From Geothrix sp. (lineage in GTDB: Bacteria > Acidobacteriota > Holophagae > Holophagales > Holophagaceae): a stretch of DNA of 64,000 nucleotides. The notes under the pieces were generated by a model. The model was not told where the DNA came from, did no database searches, and was given only the letters and a program-made list of their open reading frames with translations. The stretch is taken from assembly GCA_019449415.1 (NCBI GenBank), contig JAGRPP010000017.1, positions 1 to 64,000 on the forward strand. Reading direction: 5' to 3'. Made by a program: the position numbers and the translations under genes. Numbering within the stretch: position 1 is the first letter of the stretch; every line of letters starts with the position of its first letter. Below are positions 56,098-63,824 of the stretch, in pieces.

Positions 56098-56524
56098 GTC
56101 CTTCCTGGCCGATGACGGAGCCACGGAGGCTATGGGCGAAGCCCTGGCCCGGGTCACGCCGGCGGGTGGAACCTGGCTGCTGCGGGGCGAATTGGGTGCG
56201 GGCAAGACCACCTGGACCCGGGGCTTCCTGCGGGGCCTGGGGGGGGATCCGGATGAAGTGGCCTCGCCCACCTACGCCGTGCTCCACCGCTACGACCATC
56301 CGGGGGGGCGGGTCTTCCACCTGGATCTCTACCGCCCCGGCCCCGGAGGCGCGTGGTCCCTGGGCCTCGAGGAGACCTTGGAGGCCACGGACCGCCTCGT
56401 GGTGGAGTGGGCCGGCACGGACGGCCCCTGGCCCACGGACTGGGTGGCCGAGCTGCGGCTGTCCCAGGAAGGCGAGGGGCGCCGGGTGGAGTGGACACTC
56501 CCTGTCGCGCACGGCGGACGATGA
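56090..56524 (+). CDS. tsaE: tRNA threonylcarbamoyladenosine biosynthesis ATPase TsaE
   Basis: This 144-residue P-loop ATPase is required for t6A37 modification with TsaB and TsaD. Walker A is GELGAGKTTW, followed by the switch region SPTYAVLHRY and HLDLYRPGPGG, and DRLVVEWAG near the end. The GTG start at 56090 overlaps nnr. Confidence 0.93.
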   Translation: MPESFLADDGATEAMGEALARVTPAGGTWLLRGELGAGKTTWTRGFLRGLGGDPDEVASPTYAVLHRYDHPGGRVFHLDLYRPGPGGAWSLGLEETLEATDRLVVEWAGTDGPWPTDWVAELRLSQEGEGRRVEWTLPVAHGGR

Positions 56525-56531
56525 TGGAGGC

Positions 56532-57821
56532 ATGGACCTCCCGCTGATCGTCTCCCTCTTCGCCTGTTTCGTCGCGGCCCTGGCGGTCTGGGCGGCCCTG
56601 CGTCGGCCCCCCTTGGAGGCCGCCCCGTTCGAGGCCCTGCGCCGCCATGCGGAGGAGCTGGCCTCGCGCGACCGGGGCGAGGCCCGGCAGGCCCTGGCCA
56701 TGCAGATCCAGCCCGTCCTTTCGGAGCTCGGCCAGCTGCGGACCGCCCAGGCCGAAAAGCTGGGCGAGGGCTTCCGCCAGCTCACGGCCGCCGTCCAGGA
56801 GGCGCTGAGGGCCTCCCGGGCGGAGCAGGCTGCTCAGCTCGGCCTGGTCCAGCAGCAGGTGCAGCAGCGGCTGGATGCCATCCAGACCTCGAATGAGGCC
56901 AAGCTCGAACAGATCCGCCGCACGGTGGACGAGCAGCTTCACGAAGCCCTGGAGAAGCGCCTCGGCGAGAGCTTCAACCTCGTGGCCCAGCGCCTGGAGC
57001 AGGTGCAGAAGGGGCTGGGCGAGATGCAGTCCCTGGCCCAGGATGTGGGTGGACTGAAGCGGGCCCTCACCAATGTGAAGACCCGGGGCGTGCTCGGCGA
57101 GGCCCAGCTGAGTGCGCTGCTGGAGCAGTTCCTGTCCGCCGGGCAGTACGCGGCGAATGTGAAGGTGAAGCCCCGCTCCGCCGAGGTGGTGGAGTTCGCG
57201 GTGAAGCTGCCGGGAACCGAGGAGGGGGGCAGCGTCTGGCTCCCCATCGATGCCAAGTTCCCGCTGGAGGACTACCAGCGGCTCATGGAGGCCTACGAGG
57301 CCGGGGATCTGGCCGCCGTGGAGGCCGCGGGCAAGGCGCTGGAGAACCGCCTGCTCTCCCAGGCCCGGGACATCCGCGACAAGTACATCGCGCCGCCCTA
57401 CAGCACGGATTTCGCGCTGCTCTTCCTGCCCTTCGAGGGGCTCTACGCGGAGGCGCTGCGGCGGCCGGGGCTGTTCGGCCGGCTCCAGCGGGAATGCAAA
57501 GTCACCTTCGTCGGGCCCACCACGCTCACGGCCTTCCTCAACAGCCTTCAGGTGGGGTTCAAGACCCTGGCCATCAGCCGGCGGAGCAGCGAGGTCTGGC
57601 GGGTGCTCGGCCATGTGAAGGCCGAGTTCGGGCGGTTCGGGACGGCCCTGGCGGCGGTCCAAGACCGGCTGGATGACGCCAGCAAGCGGCTGGGGGAGGT
57701 CTCGAAGCGGAAGGACCTCATGGAAAAGCGGCTGGCGGGGGTGGAGGCAGCTCCGGAGGTTCCGGCGGAAGCACAAGCCGAGGGCGCGCCAGTGCTGGCG
57801 ATGCCGGGCGGGAGCGAATAA
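56532..57821 (+). CDS. rmuC: DNA recombination protein RmuC homologue
   Basis: This 429-residue protein has an N-terminal transmembrane anchor (LPLIVSLFACFVAALAVWAA), a long coiled coil (about 30-175) and the RmuC nuclease-like domain (about 180-390): TRGVLGEAQLSALLEQFL, VWLPIDAKFPLEDYQRL, DFALLFLPFEGLYAEALR and GPTTLTAFLNSLQVGFKTL. RmuC limits inversions at short inverted repeats. The tail is Ala/Glu-rich. It is seven bases after tsaE. Confidence 0.92.
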   Translation: MDLPLIVSLFACFVAALAVWAALRRPPLEAAPFEALRRHAEELASRDRGEARQALAMQIQPVLSELGQLRTAQAEKLGEGFRQLTAAVQEALRASRAEQAAQLGLVQQQVQQRLDAIQTSNEAKLEQIRRTVDEQLHEALEKRLGESFNLVAQRLEQVQKGLGEMQSLAQDVGGLKRALTNVKTRGVLGEAQLSALLEQFLSAGQYAANVKVKPRSAEVVEFAVKLPGTEEGGSVWLPIDAKFPLEDYQRLMEAYEAGDLAAVEAAGKALENRLLSQARDIRDKYIAPPYSTDFALLFLPFEGLYAEALRRPGLFGRLQRECKVTFVGPTTLTAFLNSLQVGFKTLAISRRSSEVWRVLGHVKAEFGRFGTALAAVQDRLDDASKRLGEVSKRKDLMEKRLAGVEAAPEVPAEAQAEGAPVLAMPGGSE

Positions 57822-57875
57822 TTCACTTCCCAAATCACAGGAATGCCTTAGGATTCGGGCCAATCCGGGGGTGTG

Positions 57876-58382
57876 ATGCTGAAGGGAGGGGGTCGTCACG
57901 GAGCCGGCGAGGTCATCGCCGTGGACCGGAACTATGTCCCCATGCAGGAAGTGAGCCGCCGTCGCGCCCTCTGCGCCGTGGTGGCCGGCCGGGCCCATGT
58001 GCTGAACCCCGCCACCTTCGAGCGGCACGGCAACCTGGAGGGCCGGCTGGAATTGATCATCTTCCCCCATGCCCAGGCCTGCAGCGACTCCAAGCTGCTG
58101 CTGGGCCGCCTGGAGCGGCGGGTCCTGCGCCGGGACCACTACCTCTGCCAGTACGAGGGCTGCCAGCGGAAGGCCACCACGGTGGACCATGTGGTGCCCC
58201 TGTGCCAGGGCGGTTCGACCACCTGGCAGAACCTGGTGGGATGTTGCCTGTCCTGCAATCAGAGCAAGGGCGGGCGGACGCCCGAGCAGGCCGGCATGAT
58301 CCTCAAGCGCCAGCCTAAAGGGCCCCGGGCCCACCTCTTCGAGCGCTTCGAGGAGCTGCTGAAGCGGGCCAGCGCGGCCTGA
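57876..58382 (+). CDS. HNH endonuclease family protein
   Basis: This 168-residue protein belongs to the bacterial group with an N-terminal VIAVDRNYVPMQEVSRRRAL region and a C-terminal HNH domain. RRDHYLCQYEGCQRKATTVD, HVVPLCQGGSTTWQNLVGCC and LSCNQSKGGRTPEQAGM show the HNH residues and two pairs of zinc cysteines. Such stand-alone HNH proteins are common housekeeping-like genes of unclear target and need not be mobile. ATG 57876 and GTG 57873 are equivalent starts. It lies 54 bases after rmuC. Confidence 0.85.
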   Translation: MLKGGGRHGAGEVIAVDRNYVPMQEVSRRRALCAVVAGRAHVLNPATFERHGNLEGRLELIIFPHAQACSDSKLLLGRLERRVLRRDHYLCQYEGCQRKATTVDHVVPLCQGGSTTWQNLVGCCLSCNQSKGGRTPEQAGMILKRQPKGPRAHLFERFEELLKRASAA

Positions 58383-58394
58383 TCCGTTCTCCGT

Positions 58395-59729
58395 TCAGCC
58401 GAGGAGGGCCCGGGTCTTGAGGAAGAGTTCCGCCCACTCCCGGGTGGCGTCGCTGCGGCGGGTGATGCCGCCGCCGGTCCAGTAGGTCAGGCGCCCTTCG
58501 GCGATCTGGGCGGTGCGGATGGGCAGGGCCAGATCCAGATCCCCATTGGACCCGATCCAGCCCAGGGCTCCGCAGTAGAAGCCCCGGGGGGCCGCCTCGG
58601 CCTGGGCCAGGTGCGTGCAGACCGCGTGTTTCGGCGCCCCGGTGACGCTGCCGCCCGGCAGGACGCTGCGGAGGAGGGCCGCCAGGCCCAGGTCGGGGCG
58701 GGCCTGGGCTTCGACGGTGCTCACCAGGTGCTGAACCGTGGGGTAGGGCTCCACGGCCATGGGGCGGCTCACGGCGACGGAGCCGGTGCGGGCCACGCGG
58801 CCCAGGTCGTTGCGGACCAAGTCCACGATCATGGTGTGCTCGGCCCGCTCCTTGGGGTCGGCCGCCAGGGCCTCGGCGGCCCAGCGGTCGGTCCCTGCCT
58901 CGCCCGTGAGCGGGACGCTGCCTTTGATGGGCTGGGACCAGAGGCGGTCTCCCCGGCGGGCCAGGAGGCGCTCCATGCTCAGGCAGAGCAGGTGGCGGCC
59001 GCCCAGGTCCAGCAGGGCCCCGAACGGGGGCCGGGCCCGAAGAAAAGCCGACTGGGCGAAGGCCACGGGGGAGCCGGGGAAGGAACCCTGGAAGGGAACG
59101 CAGAGGTTCGCCACATAGAAATCCCCCGCCAGGATGCACTCCCGAATCCGTTCCACCGCGGCCCGGTGGGTGGCCTCCTCCCAGCGGGGCCGAAGGTCCA
59201 AGGCCGGGGCGGCCACCGCCTCGGCCCTCTCCCCGATGGCTCCCAGGCGGCCTCGCCAGAGGTCGGGGTCCGGGGGGGGCTCCTCCCAGGACCAGAGTTC
59301 CGCCTGGCCATCCTGAAGGTGCAGGGCCTGTCGAAGCGCCGTCCAATGCTGGCCCAGGGTGCCAGGAGGCAGCCCCTGGCGGGGCAGATTGGCCTCGTCG
59401 CAGGCGAGCTCGTAGGTGGCGGCCCCGACCCAGGGGCCCGGACCCTTCGGAAGGACGGATTCCAGGGCCTGCCAGGGGGAACCGGGGAGAATCAAATCTC
59501 GGAGACGGGTCTCCCAGGTGCTGCCCGTCCAGCGGGAGGCAAGGACGGGGCCCCCCGGAAGGCCCAGGAGTCCTTCGCCGGTCTGCCCATCCTGGAGCCA
59601 AGGCGCACCCTGGTCGAGCAGCGCCCCGGCACAGGCCGGCCAGGGGCCGGGGAGGGAGAAGGGCAGACGATGCCTAGGGGAGAGATCCATCCAGGACATC
59701 ATCCCATCAGAATCTGGAACTTGCTCCAT
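58395..59729 (-). CDS. pabB: para-aminobenzoate synthase component I
   Basis: This 444-residue chorismate-binding enzyme makes aminodeoxychorismate for folate. The C-terminal catalytic domain has ECILAGDFYVANLCVPFQGS, QPIKGSVPLTG (the PIKG Lys marks PabB over anthranilate synthase), EHTMIVDLVRNDLGRVARTG, VLPGGSVTGAPK and GFYCGALGWIGSNGDLDLAL. The N-terminal half is divergent, as usual. ATG 59729 lacks a clear ribosome-binding site; ATG codons at about residues 10-14 are alternatives. It is divergent from pepA. No pabA or pabC is adjacent. Confidence 0.87.
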   Translation of the reverse strand: MEQVPDSDGMMSWMDLSPRHRLPFSLPGPWPACAGALLDQGAPWLQDGQTGEGLLGLPGGPVLASRWTGSTWETRLRDLILPGSPWQALESVLPKGPGPWVGAATYELACDEANLPRQGLPPGTLGQHWTALRQALHLQDGQAELWSWEEPPPDPDLWRGRLGAIGERAEAVAAPALDLRPRWEEATHRAAVERIRECILAGDFYVANLCVPFQGSFPGSPVAFAQSAFLRARPPFGALLDLGGRHLLCLSMERLLARRGDRLWSQPIKGSVPLTGEAGTDRWAAEALAADPKERAEHTMIVDLVRNDLGRVARTGSVAVSRPMAVEPYPTVQHLVSTVEAQARPDLGLAALLRSVLPGGSVTGAPKHAVCTHLAQAEAAPRGFYCGALGWIGSNGDLDLALPIRTAQIAEGRLTYWTGGGITRRSDATREWAELFLKTRALLG

Positions 59730-59847
59730 TGGTTAGCGTTGAAAAAGAGTTCGCTAACAAATTGCCAAACGGTGACAAATAATGACCGAAAACGGCCTTT
59801 TCTTTTTTTTAGGTTCGGCCTAGTCTCTTGGACCAGGAGGAACCTCC
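59730..59847. promoter_or_regulatory. A/T-rich divergent region between pabB and pepA with inverted repeat
   Basis: GTTAGCG (59732-59738) and CGCTAAC (59752-59758) form a perfect 7-bp inverted repeat with 13 bases between, immediately upstream of pabB. The rest is A/T-rich with a long T tract at 59798-59812. The pepA ribosome-binding site AGGAGGAA follows at 59835-59842. The repeat is a candidate operator for either gene. Confidence 0.5.
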
Positions 59848-61320
59848 ATGTCTTCAGTGGATATCAGTTCTCAAACCGGCAAGGACTTCGCGGGAGATGC
59901 GCTGATCGTTCCGGTGTTCTCCGGGCGTGAGCGACATCGGCTGCCTCTCGCCATCAGCAAGGTCGCACGGCAAGTGATGGATGAGGAGGATTTCAAGGCG
60001 GACTATCTTGAAGTTGTGCCGCTGCATCATCCCAATGGCGTGAAGGAGAGCCGCTGGATGGTGCTGGTGGGGCTTGGCGACGAAGAGAAGGTGACGCTCA
60101 ACAAGATCCGCAAAGCCGTGGGTACGGCTGCCCGCTTCTGTCTCAAGAAAAAGTGGAAGAAGATCGGCGTGCTGTCGCCTTCCACCTCTACGCTCGACCA
60201 CGATGCCGTGCAGGTGTCCGTCGCCGAGGGCGCCCTCCTGGCCAACTACGATTTCGTGGTGTTCAAGGGCGGCAAGCCGGAGGCGAAACAGTTTTCGTCC
60301 ATCGAGATCTTTACCAATGGAGATGACACCCGCAAGGCCCGCCGCAAGCTGCCCATGATCGAGGCCGGGGTGGTGGCCTGCCATCGGGTGCGTGACCTGG
60401 CCAACACCCCTGCGGGTGATCTCTATCCTGAAGTTTTCGCGGAAACGGCTTCGAAACTGGCCAAGCAGCACAAGCTCCACTGCGAGGTGCTGGATGTGCC
60501 GGCCCTCGAGAAGGGCGGCTTCCGCTCCGTGCTGGCGGTCGGCCAGGGCAGCGCCCGGCCCCCGCGGGTGGTGAAGCTCGAATACAAGCCGAAGGAGAAG
60601 CCGAAGAAGCATGTGGTGCTGGTGGGCAAGGGCGTCTGCTTCGATTCGGGCGGCCTGTCCCTCAAGGATGCCTCGGGCATGGAGACGATGAAGGACGACA
60701 TGACCGGCGCGGCCATCGTGCTGGCCACCCTCGTGGCCTGCGCGCAGCTGGAGGTCCCGGTGCAGGTCACGGGCCTGCTGGGCCTGGTGGAAAACATGCC
60801 CTCCGGCACCAGCTACAAACCTGGCGATGTCCTCCGCAGCCGCAGCGGCAAGACGATCGAAGTGCTCAACACCGACGCGGAGGGCCGGCTGGTGCTGGCG
60901 GACCTCCTCCACTACGCGGGCGAGCTGGGCGCGGACCATGTGGTGGACCTGGCCACCCTCACGGGCGCGGCGCTCATTGCCATGGGCGACGGGGTCTCGG
61001 CAGTCATGGGCACCGACCAGAAGCTGGTGGACCACCTCATGGACGCGGGCGGCGCCGTGGGCGAGCACCTCTGGCAGCTGCCCCTGGTCGAGGAATACGC
61101 CGAGCTGCTCAAGAGCCCCCTGGCCGACCTGAAGAACATCACGGGCATTCGCTGGGGCGGCACCATCACGGCCGGCCTCTTCCTGCGCGAGTTCGTGGGG
61201 CAGGCCTCCTGGGCCCATGTGGACCTCTCCGGCGGCTGGTCGGGCAAGGAGCGGGACTACCGCACCCACGGCGCCAGCGGCGAGGGCCCCCGGTTCCTTC
61301 TGGAATGGCTCATGGCTTGA
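59848..61320 (+). CDS. pepA: leucyl aminopeptidase (M17 family)
   Basis: This 490-residue cytoplasmic aminopeptidase has two metal ions per active site. The C-terminal catalytic domain has VVLVGKGVCFDSGGLSLKDA, MKDDMTGAAIVLAT, GLVENMPSGTSYKPGDVL, the signature NTDAEGRLVLADLLHYA and LATLTGAALIAMGD. The last GGTITAGLFLREFV segment is also standard. The N-terminal domain is variable. A strong Shine-Dalgarno precedes ATG 59848, and a clear terminator follows. Confidence 0.94.
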   Translation: MSSVDISSQTGKDFAGDALIVPVFSGRERHRLPLAISKVARQVMDEEDFKADYLEVVPLHHPNGVKESRWMVLVGLGDEEKVTLNKIRKAVGTAARFCLKKKWKKIGVLSPSTSTLDHDAVQVSVAEGALLANYDFVVFKGGKPEAKQFSSIEIFTNGDDTRKARRKLPMIEAGVVACHRVRDLANTPAGDLYPEVFAETASKLAKQHKLHCEVLDVPALEKGGFRSVLAVGQGSARPPRVVKLEYKPKEKPKKHVVLVGKGVCFDSGGLSLKDASGMETMKDDMTGAAIVLATLVACAQLEVPVQVTGLLGLVENMPSGTSYKPGDVLRSRSGKTIEVLNTDAEGRLVLADLLHYAGELGADHVVDLATLTGAALIAMGDGVSAVMGTDQKLVDHLMDAGGAVGEHLWQLPLVEEYAELLKSPLADLKNITGIRWGGTITAGLFLREFVGQASWAHVDLSGGWSGKERDYRTHGASGEGPRFLLEWLMA

Positions 61321-61341
61321 GTACCCCCTCCGGGTCGTTTG

Positions 61342-61368
61342 AAAAGGGGGCTTCGGCCCCCTTTTTTT
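61342..61368 (+). terminator. intrinsic terminator after pepA
   Basis: AAAAGGGGGC (61342-61351) pairs perfectly with GCCCCCTTTT (61356-61365) around a TTCG tetraloop and runs into seven T residues (61362-61368). This is the strongest terminator in the window. Confidence 0.9.
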
Positions 61369-61390
61369 CAAATGGATGGAGATGTCCCCC

Positions 61391-61420
61391 TTGACCGCGG
61401 GCCTCAGATGGGGATTTATT
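61391..61420 (+). promoter_or_regulatory. sigma-70-like promoter of the HU/IHF gene
   Basis: TTGACC at 61391-61396 and TTTATT at 61415-61420 are separated by 18 bp, about 47 bases upstream of the start codon at 61467. It lies between the pepA terminator and the gene, where a promoter is required. Confidence 0.5.
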
Positions 61421-61466
61421 GAGGACTGCCTTCAATCCACCAAGCCCACACACCCCCGGAGTTCCC

Positions 61467-61763
61467 ATGGAAGCGATGGAGACCCTCACCAAGGCCGACC
61501 TGTCTCGACATCTGATGGAGCGCCTGGAGCTTGGAAAGAAGGATGCCGACCTCCTGGTGAACACCTTCCTGGAGAGCATCATCGAGTCTCTGAAGACGGG
61601 CGAGGGTGTGGAACTGCGAGGGTTCGGCAGCTTCCGGCTGCGGGATCGCCGGGCCCGTCAGGGCCGCAATCCCCGCAGTGGCGAGAGCATCCAGGTGCCC
61701 CCCAAGCGCGTGGTCTATTTCAAGCTGGGCAAGGAACTTCGCAGCAAGCTGATCGACGACTGA
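61467..61763 (+). CDS. HU/IHF family DNA-bending protein
   Basis: This 98-residue histone-like protein binds and bends DNA as a dimer. The helical start LTKADLSRHLMERLELGKKD is followed by the beta-arm core GVELRGFGSFRLRDRRARQG, RNPRSGESIQVPPKRVVYF and a final helix. The RNPRSGE arm tip and VPPKRVVYFKLGKEL end resemble the IHF-beta/HU group; which subtype cannot be settled. I chose ATG 61467 because GGAG lies upstream and the longer frame lies inside the promoter. Confidence 0.9.
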   Translation: MEAMETLTKADLSRHLMERLELGKKDADLLVNTFLESIIESLKTGEGVELRGFGSFRLRDRRARQGRNPRSGESIQVPPKRVVYFKLGKELRSKLIDD

Positions 61764-61791
61764 CCGTCTCAACCTCTTTCCTGGAGTCCCC

Positions 61792-62529
61792 ATGCGTTTC
61801 CGCAAGCTGCTCCTCGCCCTTCTGGCCGTCGCCGCTGTCGCGACACCTGCTTTCGCCCAGAAGAAGCTCTCCAAAGAAGACAAGGCCAAGCTCCCCCGCA
61901 TCGCCATCCTGGAGTTCAAGGCCGCACCCGATGCCTGGCACGGCTGGCGCTTCGGAGGCTGGGGCAACCAGATGAGCACCATCTCCAACCAGCTTCGCGA
62001 CCTCTTCACCACGGAGATCATGGAGAAGGGCAAGAACAAGATCCGCGTCATCGAGCGCGAGCGGCTGTCCGAGATCCGCGAGGAGCTGAACTTCCAGCAG
62101 AGCGGCGAAGTGGACACCGCCACCGTCCAGAAGATCGGCAAGCTGCTGGGCGTGAAGTATGTGATGACTGGCAAGATTACCCGCTTCGCCTACAAAGAGG
62201 GTGGCTTCGGCACGGGCTGGGGTGTGGGCGCCCTGGTGAGCAAGGTCACGGGCGATGGCATGGCCGGAGCCGTGGCGGGCAGCGTGAATGTCAAGAAGGC
62301 CTCCTTCACGGGCCGCCTGGACATCCGCCTCATCGAGGTGGAGACCGGCGAGATCCTGGGCGCCTGGAAGGATGAGGACAAGATTTCCGACACCAGCGTG
62401 AAGGTGGCCGGCACCGGCGCCGAGGTGCAGTACGACGAGGAGCTCGTGAACAAGGTGTTCGAGCCCATCGTGCAGCGCATCACGCCGAAGCTTCTGCGCG
62501 CCACCGTGGCGGCCCACGAAGAGGAGTAG
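61792..62529 (+). CDS. CsgG-like periplasmic protein
   Basis: This 245-residue protein has a signal peptide (FRKLLLALLAVAAVATPAFA) and a CsgG/HfaB-like alpha-beta domain: LPRIAILEFKAAPDAW, LRDLFTTEIMEKGKNKIRVI, ERERLSEIREELNFQQSGEV, and KLLGVKYVMTGKITRFAYKE followed by LDIRLIEVETGEILGAWKDE. CsgG proper is a lipoprotein secretion pore. Here no lipobox Cys follows the signal (AFAQKK), so it is probably soluble in the periplasm. It lies 28 bases behind the HU/IHF gene. No curli subunits are near. Confidence 0.82.
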   Translation: MRFRKLLLALLAVAAVATPAFAQKKLSKEDKAKLPRIAILEFKAAPDAWHGWRFGGWGNQMSTISNQLRDLFTTEIMEKGKNKIRVIERERLSEIREELNFQQSGEVDTATVQKIGKLLGVKYVMTGKITRFAYKEGGFGTGWGVGALVSKVTGDGMAGAVAGSVNVKKASFTGRLDIRLIEVETGEILGAWKDEDKISDTSVKVAGTGAEVQYDEELVNKVFEPIVQRITPKLLRATVAAHEEE

Positions 62530-62539
62530 GGATCCTGGC

Positions 62540-63532
62540 TCAGGGAATCGGACGGGGCCCTTCGGGGCCCCTTTCCGGTTCAAGGGGAAGCCATTCGGAG
62601 ACGGCCTGCCGGATGGCACCCGCGTAGGCGGGGCCCATCACCTCGGCGCAATGCAGGTGCCAGGTCGGCACTTCGATCACCCGGCCTGAGGCGAACCGCG
62701 CCGCCAGGGTTCGTTGGATGTCCGGCGGAGCCAGGCGATCCTGGGTGGCCAGGAAGCACAGGCTCGGAGTCGTGAAGCGCAGGCCCTGGGTCCGGCGCAG
62801 CAGATCCGTTTCGGAAGGGTCGTAGCCACCCATGCGCCCGGCCCCGGCGCTGGCCAGGGCCCCGATGGGCGGGGCGAGGAGGTGCCACCAGCGATCCTCC
62901 GGGCCCCTCACGAGGCGCTCGGCGAAGCTCCGGCTGCTGGCGGGGGCGCCTTCCCAGATGAGGCCCGCGAGAGGACCCTGGCCTTCCCGCTCCAGGTCGG
63001 CCAGCGCCAGCAGGCCCACGGAGGCCCCGAGGCTGCGGCCCAGGAGCAGGATCTTGCGCCGGGGGGTTCCCATGGCCTCAAGGCGATGGACGATGCGCAC
63101 CACATCCCGGGACTCGGCCACGCCGAAGGTGACGGCCGGGGCGGACCCGCCGGCCCGCAGGGCATCGTCCCGGCGCCGGTAGGTGAAGATGGCGGCATCG
63201 AGACCCGGGAACCACTTCAGGGCGGGGCTGGTGCCCCAGCGGTCATCCCCGAAGCCATGGAGCAGCAGGACCACCCCTCGGGAGGGCTCCCGGCGGCGCA
63301 GGCGCCAGAGCTGCAGGCCATCGACCTCCTGGGCCGACCAGACGCCGCCCGGGTCGCCGTCGCCGCCCGCCGCGAGCTCACGGTAGGTGGCCTCGACCCG
63401 GGTGAGGGGCTGGGGGTGGTAGAAGGGCGGATCCACCAGTTCCCGCGCGACCTTCCAGGATTTCCACGCGACGAAGCCCCCCACCGCCAGGAGAGGGAGG
63501 GCTGCAAGGCCGATCCAGACCGATCGTCTCAC
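62540..63532 (-). CDS. membrane-anchored alpha/beta hydrolase
   Basis: This 330-residue protein has one N-terminal transmembrane or signal-anchor helix (RRSVWIGLAALPLLAVGGFV). A serine-hydrolase fold follows: GVVLLLHGFGDDRWG (oxyanion HG), the nucleophile elbow LLGRSLGASVGLLAL with Ser in GRSLG, LCFLATQDRLAPP (acid) and WHLHCAEVMGP (His). The substrate is unknown; it resembles YqkD/BEM46-like hydrolases. The GTG start at 63532 overlaps the ferredoxin stop by four bases (GTGA). Confidence 0.82.
   Translation of the reverse strand: MRRSVWIGLAALPLLAVGGFVAWKSWKVARELVDPPFYHPQPLTRVEATYRELAAGGDGDPGGVWSAQEVDGLQLWRLRRREPSRGVVLLLHGFGDDRWGTSPALKWFPGLDAAIFTYRRRDDALRAGGSAPAVTFGVAESRDVVRIVHRLEAMGTPRRKILLLGRSLGASVGLLALADLEREGQGPLAGLIWEGAPASSRSFAERLVRGPEDRWWHLLAPPIGALASAGAGRMGGYDPSETDLLRRTQGLRFTTPSLCFLATQDRLAPPDIQRTLAARFASGRVIEVPTWHLHCAEVMGPAYAGAIRQAVSEWLPLEPERGPEGPRPIP
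62554..62573. terminator. GC-rich hairpin at the convergent end of the CsgG-like and hydrolase genes
   Basis: GGGGCCC (62554-62560) pairs with GGGCCCC (62565-62571) around TTCG and is followed by TTTCC on the plus strand. It lies inside the last codons of the hydrolase gene and would terminate the plus-strand transcript of the CsgG-like gene. Confidence 0.6.
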
Positions 63533-63822
63533 CAGTAGCCCGTCGTGATCAGGAGGGTCTCGGCCGCATTCAGGGCCCGGCACTGGCAGCTGAGCCGCTG
63601 ATCAGGCGCGGCGTGATTCCGGCTCAGCACCCGGGCTTCGTGGGTGCGGATCGGGCTGAGCTGCTCGCCTCCCTGCAGCACGGTGACCAGGCATCTCGCG
63701 CAGGCGCCGCGGCCCGAGCAGGCCGAGGCCACGGGCAGGCCCGCGGCCAGACAGCGGTCCATCAGGGTTCCACGCCCACCGATGATGCGGTCTGCCCGGC
63801 GGGTGCGGGCCACCAGGGGCAT
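63529..63822 (-). CDS. [2Fe-2S] ferredoxin
   Basis: This 97-residue ferredoxin of the adrenodoxin-like or plant-like fold has cluster ligands in CSGRGACARC (C-x5-C-x2-C) and a fourth Cys in LSCQC. The start MPLVARTRRADRIIGGRGTL suggests the usual first strand and helix, somewhat shortened. It should pass electrons in the cytoplasm. It is coupled to the hydrolase gene downstream and lies two bases after the end of the next gene upstream. Confidence 0.8.
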   Translation of the reverse strand: MPLVARTRRADRIIGGRGTLMDRCLAAGLPVASACSGRGACARCLVTVLQGGEQLSPIRTHEARVLSRNHAAPDQRLSCQCRALNAAETLLITTGYW

Positions 63823-63824
63823 CG

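Noticed and set aside
57876..58382. HNH gene as a sign of a mobile intron, prophage or defence island
   Set aside because: No integrase, phage or restriction partner is near, base composition matches the neighbours, and this HNH group is common in core regions.
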